Source: Adiantum capillus-veneris
Taxonomy: Eukaryota > Streptophyta > Polypodiopsida > Polypodiales > Pteridaceae
Reading direction: 5' to 3'
NCBI GenBank assembly: GCA_014529385.2
Contig: CM043963.1
Span: 5,369,501 to 5,433,500 of the forward strand
Length of the DNA stretch: 64,000 nt
Below, one piece after another: positions 54,987 through 64,000 of the stretch. The notes beneath the pieces were generated by a model. That model was given only the letters and a program-made list of their open reading frames with translations. It ran no database searches and had not been told where the DNA came from. How positions within the stretch are numbered: the first letter of the stretch is position 1; each line of letters begins with the position of its first letter. A program made the position numbers and the translations under genes.

Positions 54987-56252
54987 TGGGAAAGGGGGAC
55001 AAATTCTTCTGCCTTCAGGAAATCTTCAATAGAGTTCCCATTCAGGTTGTCCTCTTCAATTGGCTCCTTTTCTGCTGGAACCTGCATGGAAGTGAAAAGG
55101 TCCTCTTGATTCGTCTTCCCCAAAACTTCGAATATGTTTTCATATAGGAAAGGAGGCTTTGGGAAATCCGGCGGGAGACCTTTGATTTGTCCCAAGGCCC
55201 TAGCCTGTGCTTTGAACCGTTTAGATGAAATATGAGATACTTGTTGCCAACCCTCATCTTTTGACCTAAAAATTGGAGACATCACGATTTTCTCCATTAC
55301 TAGGGTGGTCGTTCTTTGCTAAGCGGTGGATGAAAAGCGGTAGCTTTGGGTGGTCTTTCCCTTACCCCAGTTGTCGTGATCTTGTTTCTCCACATCTTTA
55401 TTCAAGTTGACTTTATTTTGACCACCCTCTACCTTGCCAAGATTTTTAGTAGGCTTCTTTGTTGGATGTACTGTATTTGTGCCACCCTATGGGGTAGCCT
55501 GTAATTCGCTTCTGTCCATCACCCTGGTCTGTAGGCTTTAGCACCTCAGCGGGACACGCCCTCGCATAATGCCCAAATTTGTTGCATTTGAAGCATGCCC
55601 CGAAGAAGGTGTTAAAGTTCAGAGGAATGATCTTTAGTCCTGCCCCAACATTCACCACCAAGTTCTTTGGATGTGGTTTTCTGCACATCCCACAAGATAC
55701 AGACCTTGTTTGCTACTACACCCGAGGCTCTGGCAAATGGGACAAAAAGTGGATCACCAAGCAAAGCTACAAGGTCCTTCAAGTTCTTTCTAAGCCATAC
55801 GGGGAGGTTGACAAACTTGACCCATACTGGGCAGAGATCCTTGAATGCCTCGTTAGATTCAAACAGAGGGTCCCAAGGGAGCACGCATACTGGCGCGCGA
55901 TTGAAGAACAACAGGCTTTTCACCAAAACCCTCTCAACCATTGCACTATTGTTGAACTGAATTGACAAACGATCCTTTTGCTATATATTGGGTGAACATT
56001 ACCGATCCGTGCTGATTCAAAACCAGTAAACTGCAGAGCCAATTACTGAGCTCAATTCTATTGGGAACTCTCCCCATAAACCCGAAGACCAGAGTGGAAT
56101 TTGCAACCTCTGCAAGTTGTCTTCCAGGGGAACAACCACCGTAACGGCATCTTCCACCTCGACACACTGTGGGAGTGCCTTCTTGAGTGCTTGAAAAGCT
56201 CTGTCCCTTTTGGCCACTTCAGCAGCATCCTCCTACGTTGTCGAATCTTCAC
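54983..56252 (-). pseudogene. L1-type LINE ORF1 (DUF4283-like domain plus zinc knuckle)
   Basis: The minus-strand pieces are 56,252-55,946 in shifting frames, then 55,968-55,612, 55,688-55,446 and 55,297-54,983. The early part (WSSGLWGEFP, then PVWVKFVNLPVWL) resembles the DUF4283 RNA-binding region of plant L1 ORF1 proteins. It is followed by the zinc knuckle CFKCNKFGHYARAC and a C-terminal linker containing FEVLG. ORF1 binds LINE RNA. Frameshifts and stops make it non-functional. Its stop codon overlaps the ORF2 start. No relative of this protein occurs in the LINE at 12.4 kb, which is of a different type. Confidence 0.8.
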
Positions 56253-57054
56253 GCGACCTTTTGTTCAATGATAGTGCACAAAGAATTGAAGCAAGGTCTT
56301 TTTCCACCTGCGTATTTCTTTGTTTCAGTTCCTCCTTACTCAGATTAGTAAGGGAGCTTTGATCGCTATCATTGACGCCCGGTTTTGCAAAGTTGGCTAT
56401 CGCATTGATAGCCTTCAGAGCATGGTTTTGCCTGCCACTGCTTCGGCGTAGGACGTCTTAGAGGAGCTCACCATGGCGCGGTGAAAGGACTCACCGACAC
56501 CCCCCCTTCTATTCAAAACTTAACCCAGATTACAAAAAGTAGGTTTCCCACACAAGCAACACCTTTGCTTTGCCCCCCCAAAAAAGAAAGCAAAGCCTGA
56601 GAAGAAGCACTGAAAAGCAATTATTTACTTAAGACAATAATCGCGAGTAAGGGCACTAGCAAAAGCGATTATTTACTTTAGTACTTGAAGCTAAACACTG
56701 CACACTGAATATGGCAAGGGAGTGAGCCCTTGGTGGCAGGTGAGGTTCACCAGGCACGACATCTGCACAAAGCACATACTCTACCCACTCTTGGTAGCAC
56801 CTGGTCCCTCCCAATAGAAACACTGCCCAAACTAGTCGGGAATGTTCTTGAACGACATTGCGAATATGGGTTTTCTATGTAGGGTTGTGGATGCGCACTG
56901 AGAGCGCCGTGTTTTCAGTTGAGCAGCAAGCATGCGATGCACACAATTTTGCTCGCTGACCAGGGCTTGCTCAAGAGCTTAAGTTGCACTTCCATCATCC
57001 GTCACCACACCCTCTGTGTAGGAGCATAGTTTCATACTCACCAGAAAAAACTCA
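56253..57054. other. Probable LINE 5' untranslated region; junction with gypsy near 57,055
   Basis: No coding motif is present. On the minus strand this lies upstream of LINE ORF1, so it probably includes the 5' untranslated region. Family A reverse transcriptase similarity begins abruptly with GGAGTGTTCTTTGATGAT at about 57,055. I could not find the LINE's exact 5' end or a target duplication. Confidence 0.4.
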
Positions 57055-57755
57055 CTGGAGTGTTCTTTGATGATATCATCATCTACCCCAAGTATTTGGA
57101 GGAACATAAGCAGAATCTCTAAGTGATTTTTCAAGCATTGAGGGAGAACAAGCTTTTTCTCAACCAAAAGAAAAGAGAATTTTTCCTTCCAGAGATTCAA
57201 TACCTAGGTCATATTATCTCTCAAGATGGTATCCGTATGGATCCATCGAAGTTAGAGGTAATAAAAGCATTGCCTAATCCAAGGAATCTACATGAGCTAA
57301 GAAGCTTTATTGGTATGTATGCATACTGGAGACGCTTCATAGCAAAATTCTCTCAAATAGCAGGACAACTACATGACTTAACTAAGAAGAACGTTAAGTA
57401 TGTATGGACTGTTAAGGAGCAAAATGCTTTTGATAAGATCAAAGAAAATCTTACCTCCCAACAAGTCCTCTTGCTTCCGGATCTCTCAAAACCATTTGAG
57501 GTCCAATGTGATGCTTGTGGTGACTGCCTTGGAGCAGTTTTGCTTCAAGAAGGGCATGCCATAGCGTATGAGAGACGAAGGCTCAATACCGATGAACGAG
57601 TCTTGGGAATTTATGAGAAAGAGCTTTTAGCTGTTCTACATGTCCTAGACACATGGAAGCACTATTTATTGGTGGGGACTCCATTTATTCTACGATCTGA
57701 CCACCAAAGTCTCGAGTATTTCATGACGCAAACCAAGCTTTCCACAAACAAATGA
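57055..57755 (+). pseudogene. Family A reverse transcriptase end and RNase H (copy P1)
   Basis: Starts inside the reverse transcriptase at VFFDDIIIYPK (catalytic Asp pair present). A stop follows, then a 210-codon open frame from 57,123 with YLGHIISQDG, the thumb, VQCDACGDCLGAVLLQEG (RNase H catalytic Asp), GIYEKELLAVLHVLDTWK and RSDHQSL. The reverse transcriptase fingers and everything earlier are missing, cut by the LINE-derived segment. The part below 57,963 has no counterpart in the left arm. Confidence 0.9.
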
Positions 57756-59282
57756 GTTTCGCAAATTTTCTTTTTCAATTTAATTTCCATATTGCTCACA
57801 TTGTTGGTAGGCACAATCAAGTGGCTGATGCACTTTCACGATGGCCAAAAGTTAATGCGGTGTCTATAGCTACTCACAATAATCTGTCCTCTATGATAGA
57901 TGAGTATGCTACTAACCCTGACTTTAGAGACATAATGTCAACCCTTGCTTTGGGGAAGAAAGAGGAACCATTCACCTTGCAGGATGGTTATCTTCTCCAC
58001 GGAAATAGGCTATGTGTTACCCATTCCCTTCGTGAGAAAGTTATGTATGAATCCCATGCTCCTCCCTATGCGGGGCATAGAGGTATTCAACCTACTATTT
58101 GAGGAGTAGAGATGTATTTCTATTGGTCTACCATGAAAGTGAACATACAAGAGTATATTTCAAAATGCGTAGTATGCCAAAAGACCAAGTATGATAGAGG
58201 GAAGCAGCTTGGATTACTCCAGTCATTGCCTATCCCAAATTCACCATGGGAGAGTATATCCATGGATTTCATCTTTGGATTACCCAAGTCTATCCATGGG
58301 AATACGGGAATATGGACAATAGTTGACAGGTTTAGCAAGCAAGCACACTTTATTCCTGTCAAAAGGACTATTAAGGCACACCAAATGGCAAATCTCTTCA
58401 TATCTTAGATTTTCAAACACCATGGATTACCAACATCCATCGTGTCAGATAGAGATCCTAGAATGACCAGCAATTTTTGGAAAGGTCTCTTTGAAAATCT
58501 AGGAACAAGATTGAATTTCTCTTCACCCTATCACCCACAAACAGATGGCCAAAGTGAGATAGCCAATCTTACGATACTCGACTACTCAAGAATTATGTTA
58601 CCGAAGTAGATCAACGCTCACAATGGGCAAAGTACTTACCTCTTGTAGAGTATGCCTACAATAATACTGTACATACTTCGACGGGAAAAGAACCTTTTGA
58701 GATCATTGAAAGAAGACCTAAAAGTCCCTTGCTACTCAAAGTACATGGGAAGATCTTCATTGCAGATGAGTATAGCCGTGACCTACAAGAATCTTTTCAA
58801 AAGATTAAGGAGGCTATATCCATCTCTCAACAAAGGCAAAAAGCTGATTCTGACAAGCATAGAAGGGCCTTAACATTCAAAGAAAATGATTGGGTCTTAC
58901 TTAAGTTTCCTAAGGCTCGATTAAGGCAAACGACGGGCAAAATCCTACGGGCCATCAAAAGTATTATGCTAAGCTAGCAAAAAGATACTATGGTCCTTTC
59001 CAAATCTTGAAACCTATTAATGAGACGGCTTACCAAATCAAGTTTCCCAGCCATTGGCTCATACACAATGCTTTTCACATGAGCCTACTCAAGCTCTACA
59101 AAGGAGATCCACCTAGCGAACCAATTATTGACGACCCTCCCGAAGTTGAAGACCAAGAAGAGGTGCTACAACCCAAAGCTATCCTTTGGTATGAAGACAA
59201 GGTACTACGACATGGTAAGATTATCCGACGATATCTTATTAAGTTAAAAAATTATCCTTTTGAAGATTCTAGATGGATGTAA
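57752..59282 (+). pseudogene. Family A integrase with chromodomain-like tail (copy P1)
   Basis: Open pieces at 57,752-58,102, 58,112-58,408, 58,729-58,977 and 59,007-59,282 cover the following in order: the zinc-binding domain (ESHAPPYAGHRG, CVVCQKTKYD), catalytic core (MDFIFGLP; SDRDPRMTSNFW; YHPQTDGQSE), basic linker and [15 protein letters not shown]. The tail (RRYLIKLKNYP...W) resembles a chromodomain. All three catalytic acidic residues are present, but a TGA after the zinc-binding domain and frameshifts break the frame. The last piece stays open to its natural end, whereas the left-arm copy has a one-base difference that shifts it. A polypurine tract and LTR follow at 59,684. Confidence 0.92.
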
Positions 59283-59683
59283 GGAATACAGCTTAAGGAT
59301 AGTATGAAATTGTCAATGCTTACAATGCTACATTAGAGTATGAAAATTTACAAATCTCTTTTAATGACCCATGTTTTTGTCTTATAAGACTAGTTCTCTT
59401 TTTAATTGTGCACAAATTTAAATAGAATGCATGCTTAGAATCATGTTTGTGATGACGACGTCTCTCAAACACAAGGTAGAAATTGTCACTCTACTTAGGG
59501 AGAACAAAATGGACTAAGGAATAGACATGATTGCGGCAGCTACGTCTCCCAAGCACCAAATGGATTAGTCATCCATCTTGGAAAGATGTCGTAGGGTAAA
59601 AAGGGATCCTCTACTTGCTAAGTAAGATTGACTAATGACTAAGACTTTATCTCTTCTACCTCATAGTCAAGGACAACTATGAT

Positions 59684-59699
59684 TTCAAGAGAGAGGCAA
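59684..59699 (+). other. Polypurine tract of copy P1
   Basis: AAGAGAGAGGCAA ends immediately before the TG of the LTR. The left-arm mirror reads AAGAGAGAGCAA, one G fewer. Confidence 0.65.
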
Positions 59700-61274
59700 T
59701 GTCATAAAATCTAATATCTAACCAATCCAAATGATTTTCTCATATTAAAAGTGATCATTTAATGTGGGAGAATAAACGGGAACAAGGGTTAGGATATAGA
59801 CATGTGCTTATAGATCTATCTCAACATGGGGCCAATGGTAATGGGGCCCAAATGAGAGATGGTCTATCAAAGAGCAAGGCTAATGAGGGGAGCATAAAGA
59901 CCTTAGGGTTAGCTTCATTGAAGACCTCCAATAGTTAGTGTTAAAAGTCCTTTGACCTTAGGTAAGCTAGGGCTGTACTTGAGGTGGAACCCGGTCCAAG
60001 CTTAAGGTGCTTGACATACCTGATGACTGAGATGCTTGAGATGCTTGAGGTGCTTGAGATGCTAGGGTTGTACTTGAGGGTGAGAACCCAATCCAATCTT
60101 GAGGGGCTTAAGAGCCAAGCTTGTGGTGAGAACTAGGCCCAAGGTTGAGGGACTTGAGGTGGCACAAAAGTCAAAATGAATACCTACAAGGAGAAGGCGA
60201 GCCATGCAAGAAGGGGGGGTGGTTGCTTGACCACTCTCTCTCCCAAAGGGCACCCCTTGGCCAAGGGGCAAGTAGGACACATCTAAATCCCCTAGCTAGG
60301 TTACCCTCATGCTGTGCCTAAAGCCTATTGGTTGGCCTTCCAAGGGGTCCAATCATAAATTAGTGGATTTAATTAATTGTTTTAGCATTTATAAAGCCCT
60401 CTCAAGGGGGACACTTGTCCCAAGGCTACCCTTGTTTCTTGGTATGACTTTTGCTTGTGATTGGCTAGGCGTGGAAGGGTCCAATGAGCTTCAAGCATGA
60501 GCTACAAGGGGGGGTCGACCAAAGCAAGTAGGGGGCTTGCTTAGGGGGTATACTCTCCCACACACACTCACACAAATCTCATTGTGTGAAGTGAAAAGTG
60601 CAAGAGTGCCCTCTTCTTCCCCAAGCAAGTAGAGAGGTTGAGAGCCTACACCAACACTCTTGGCTATGGAATGCAAATGCAACCAAGGGCCATGCTTCAA
60701 TGCTTAAGCTTGCCATCTTCTCCATCTTCATTACTATGCTATTATGTATGCTAGCAAGAAGAGTGATGATAAGTGAGGAATAATTCTTTCTCCTATGAAA
60801 TGTTTCTTCTTCCTCTTCCCTACCCTCATTCCTTGCTAGCTCTGTCCAACCTCGAAGGTGTTTGAGGTCTTGGGACTGAGGCTTGGATAGTTAATGCTTT
60901 CCTCAAAGTTTATGTTATGCTCGTGATGCATGAAAATTTCCATCTTCATTGCATCACCTAGGTCACAAAGAACACAAAGATTGTATTGTAACAAGTCTCT
61001 CTTGATGGGAGAAATCATAATACAACTGGAGGGGGGACCGTGGAGGGGGGACCAAGTCCACATAAATCCGGTCCTCAACTGTTTTCATGTTCTCTAAATT
61101 CTCTCCCTTGCAAAATTATTGTTCATGCCAAGTTAACTAAATTCTATGTTTATGTTGATCCCTTCAATTATGTTCACCCGCTATGTTCACAAAGTAATTT
61201 CACAAAAGTACTCTCTCTAATTACTGCTACTCTCAAGTTAATAGGCTAATTCCATTACAACCATTTCCATTACA
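59700..61274 (+). repeat. Family A LTR, right arm
   Basis: A 1,575-bp LTR from TGTCATAAAATC to CCATTACA. It serves as 3' LTR for copy P1 and 5' LTR for copy P2. It contains a short GATGCTTGAG-type tandem repeat (about 60,025-60,065). Confidence 0.9.
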
Positions 61275-61288
61275 TTGATATCAGAGCA
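61275..61288 (+). other. Primer-binding site of copy P2
   Basis: TTGATATCAGAGCA directly after the LTR. It is a one-base variant of the tRNA-iMet site, identical to the left-arm mirror. Confidence 0.78.
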
Positions 61289-61688
61289 TTTGGTTTCTCT
61301 TTTCTTGCTTAAGAATAGAGGTCCTTAAGTAGCCTATTAATGGTTGATTTTGTTAATTCTATTAGGGTAAGTGGGAGTGGGATCTATTATCGATTTTGTT
61401 GAGCCCACTACGTGGGACATGGTGCACACCGCAGGAGCTTTGGTCTTAATAATGGGGTCTTTTTAGACTTGCCTATGGCTTTACCATTATTGAGCCATAA
61501 GAAGTTTGAAAGGAGCTATCCCTCTGCAATTTTGCAATATTAGACCCACTCCACTACTCTCTATAATTAACCAATTTGAGACGTGGGTGTAGATACTTAA
61601 GTGTTGGTTTTTCAAGGCTAAGAGGAGTAGCAATAAGGTTTTGAATTGCCAAAGAATACACTAAGTAAACACACAATTTTTGTTAACA

Positions 61689-62640
61689 ATGGGTGAACAT
61701 AACCAAGAGAGTAGAACAAACATTGATAACTTTGATTTTGCATATGAAGGTGCTAATGATGATACCCCCATGTTTTTCAGTTATCTTGTTACTAGGTTGC
61801 AGCAAGCTGTGGGCAACCCTACTTTGCAAGCCGAAGTTACTCAACAACTTCGTGCTTATGGGGTTTCCCTTCCTCTCCGAGAGGAGAGAGAGCTTAGGAG
61901 GCCTCTTGATGAGACCCCCAAAAGAAGACTCTCCCCCATATGAGAGGAGGAATCCAAAGAACAAGAAAGTAATGAATCCCTAAGTTCCTCTGAAGATGTG
62001 GCTCCACAAAGACGGTGGTCTAGACGGTCTCCAACTCCTCCCAAGAGGAAACGGTCAACCCACACTCCTTCTCCTTGTCACTGCGAAAGGGAAGAGAGGA
62101 AACAAAGGAAGAAAAGGGCAAGAAAGAGGTCGACCTATTCTCCTTCTTCTTCACCTTCCTCCTTCTTGCGACGAAAGCTATGGCTATTCTCATAGAGAAT
62201 ACAAGAGGGGAGGACATAGAAATCTTACCCTGCCTGGATAAGGTCACAAAAGCTCAAGAATTTCAAAGAGGGAGGAAAGAGTATCTCTTTTCTCACCTAT
62301 GATGGCACCTTTGGTGCTACTGACAAAGTAATGGCCTTCAGGCCTTTGGAGATGAGGGCTTCAAGGAGTCCTCCAAGCTACATTATGTAGCTGTGCACTT
62401 CCATAAATTGGCTCGTCAATGGTGGCTAGCCTTCGTGGCAACAACGAAGCCCCAATAACATGGAAAACTCTATGAGTTTCCATCATGGAGTAATTCCTTG
62501 CAAGCGATGCAAAGGACAAAGTGCTTACGGAATTGCGCAGTTTGAAGCTTCTCTCCCCATGAGTCTATCCACAAATATGTATACAAGTTTTGGCATTTAC
62601 ATCTCAAGGCTACTATCTGTCAAAAGATAGACTTTTTTTG
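61689..62640 (+). pseudogene. Family A gag N-terminal and Arg/Ser-rich parts (copy P2)
   Basis: The ATG at 61,689 (MGEHNQESR) opens a frame to 61,943. Shifted frames then carry the Arg/Ser-rich block (61,998-62,195). In this arm the block changes frame after SPSS because of one extra base in a CTCC run compared with the left arm. Capsid-like sequence continues to about 62,640. The domain content is as in copy M2. Confidence 0.8.
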
Positions 62641-62678
62641 AGCAAAAGGAACAATTCTGTGCGAGATTACGTGAAGAG

Positions 62679-63107
62679 ATGGCGGAGTACGTCAACTCTC
62701 AATGGTCTGGTGCTATCACCAAAGTAATCCACCACACCATGGTTGCTTCGTGCATCAATTTCCAACAAGGGGCTAGACAGAATGTCAAGCCCATGGAGAA
62801 CAAAGACAAGAGTGATGAAAAGGGGAAAACCAATGCCCTAAATTCTTCCCAACGTAATTATAACAACAAAAATAATTGGTCCAAGGAGAAGAGAGTTTGC
62901 AGAGGTAAAAACAAACTCTCTCCTGAAGAGCTTGAAGCTTTTTGCAAGGACCATAAATGTTTTAAGTGTGGGGAGCAAGGACATGGCTATCGTTCTTGCT
63001 CCAAGAGAAATGTCCGCAATGAGACACCTAGAGCTTCCACCATAGAAGCTCCAAAAGAGGATTTCATTGCAAAGGATCACCTCTCTCCTATGCTTGGGGA
63101 AAGGTAA
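62679..63107 (+). pseudogene. Family A gag C-terminus with zinc knuckle (copy P2)
   Basis: A 142-codon frame identical in translation to 49,157-48,729, with CFKCGEQGHGYRSC at residues 94-107 (CX2CX4HX4C). Confidence 0.9.
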
Positions 63108-63127
63108 GGGAGCATGATGCCGTCATC

Positions 63128-63770
63128 TTGTTTGACCCTGGCTCTACTCACAACTTCATATCAATGGATTTGGCCACCAAGTTGTGCATTCAAGCTTTTG
63201 AGGTAGGAGATACTGTAACAGCCGACACAGCTTTCAAGGGACAGCAAGCCTCTATTACTCCCTTGATTGGGAAGTTGAGACTTCATGTCCAAAGCTATGT
63301 CGACAAAGAAGACTTTTTCTTCTCTTCTCAAACATGAGGATGCTATCCTAGGGGCACCATGGTTCAACCCCATAACTGCCAACATGAAGTTCTCTGAAAG
63401 GATAATCTACTTTGCCTACAGGGGAAAGAACATGTATATAGATGCCAGTGAGTCTGGTCGTACTATACCACTTGTAAATCCTCTTGATTTTGATAAATCA
63501 ATGAAGTGCTCAATTTCTATGTACATGATTTCTATCAAAGAGTCCCAAAAAGGTACTAATGTTTCATCAAATGTAAATGGTAGGAATCAAGAAGAGTTAG
63601 ACTCGTCTAATTTTCTTAAAGGATTTCAACATGTGTTCATCGATGATATCCCTATGGACTTACCTCCAAAACGAGGGCATGATGACCATCGAATTGAGCT
63701 CTACCAGGAAGCTCACTGTCTAACAAGCCTCCTTTTGGAGTTTCCCAAGCTCAACAAGAGGAGATCATGA
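63128..63770 (+). pseudogene. Family A protease and linker (copy P2)
   Basis: Begins FDPGSTHNFISMDLATKL. One extra A near 63,333 (CAAACATG against CAACATG in the left arm) shifts the frame, so the single 213-codon frame of the left arm appears here as two overlapping frames (63,128-63,337 and 63,285-63,770). Confidence 0.88.
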
Positions 63771-64000
63771 GGCAAGTACAAGAATTGGTAGACAAAGGGA
63801 TGCTGAGGCCTAGCTCCTTTCCCTTTTGTTCTCCAGTCCTTTTAGTGCAAAAGAAAGATGGTACATACCGTATGTGTGTGGACTATCGCGCACTAAACCA
63901 TGTCACTATCAAAAATAGATTTCCCATGCCTCAGGTAAAAGATCTGTTTGATAAGCTACAAGGCTCCACCTACTTAAGTAGGATTGACCTTAAAAGTGGC
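63767..64000 (+). pseudogene. Family A reverse transcriptase start, cut by window end (copy P2)
   Basis: Reads [17 protein letters not shown] and then [18 protein letters not shown] before the sequence ends. Whether this copy keeps the FFDD box lost in copy M2 cannot be seen here. Confidence 0.88.

Larger units (their letters stand above)
57963..64000 (+). repeat. Right arm of large inverted repeat
   Basis: Reverse complement of 47,837-53,870. It begins in the integrase leader at GGAACCATTC, exactly where the left arm stops at the poly-C. It continues to the window end, so the full arm may be longer. Confidence 0.97.

Noticed and set aside
56979-57200. Minus-strand frame spanning the LINE/gypsy border
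   Set aside because: It is the antisense shadow of the gypsy reverse transcriptase running into LINE flank.

Overview
The window looks like a gene-poor, repeat-rich stretch of a nuclear genome from a land plant with a large genome. The only conventional gene is a spliced plant-type A1 aspartic protease on the minus strand. Everything else recognisable is retroelement or DNA-transposon material, microsatellite, or featureless AT-rich DNA. Gypsy chromodomain elements, Ty1/copia, plant L1-type LINEs with a zinc-knuckle ORF1, tRNA-iMet primer sites and very long (CT)n tracts fit a fern, gymnosperm or similar genome. I cannot name the species.

Layout. 1-2.5 kb: degenerate minus-strand coding-like sequence including a gag-like remnant. 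2.5-12.4 kb: mostly unremarkable DNA with tandem duplications (7.7, 8.2-8.65, 10.2 kb) and long (GA/CT)n arrays. 12.45-14.07 kb: plus-strand LINE remnant (ORF1 and endonuclease, no reverse transcriptase). 15.1-16.0 kb: unrecognised decayed minus-strand coding-like region with an in-frame 17-residue repeat. 17.4-18.5 kb: minus-strand gypsy chromovirus tail (integrase end, chromodomain, LTR start). 21-24 kb: microsatellites and a PIF/Harbinger-like remnant. 27.9-30.3 kb: seven exons of the aspartic protease; its 5' half, with the first catalytic Asp, is not visible.

31.4-40.4 kb is dominated by one LTR family, here called family B. It includes a structurally complete non-autonomous element at 31,448-35,823 (two LTRs, primer site, polypurine tract, matching AATGT target duplication). 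This element carries no polymerase but encodes a coiled-coil protein with His/Asp-rich repeats. Around it lie related LTR-like segments, a probable solo LTR flanked by GTGTG, a copia RNase H fragment and an antisense family B fragment.

40.4-64 kb is a nested cluster of one Ty3/gypsy chromodomain family, here called family A. Minus-strand copies share LTRs in tandem (41.2-53.9 kb), and plus-strand copies run from 57.05 kb to the window end. The plus copies from 57,963 onward are an almost base-perfect inverted copy of 47,837-53,870. Between the arms lies the 5' part of an L1-like LINE, joined to the left arm through a 142-bp poly-C tract. The arms seem to differ almost only by single-base indels in short runs, so a fold-back, consensus or gap-fill artefact competes with a very recent inverted duplication.

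Functionally, the transposon pieces do not form a shared pathway. Autonomous gypsy and copia relatives could mobilise the polymerase-less family B element in trans, but nothing here shows that they do.
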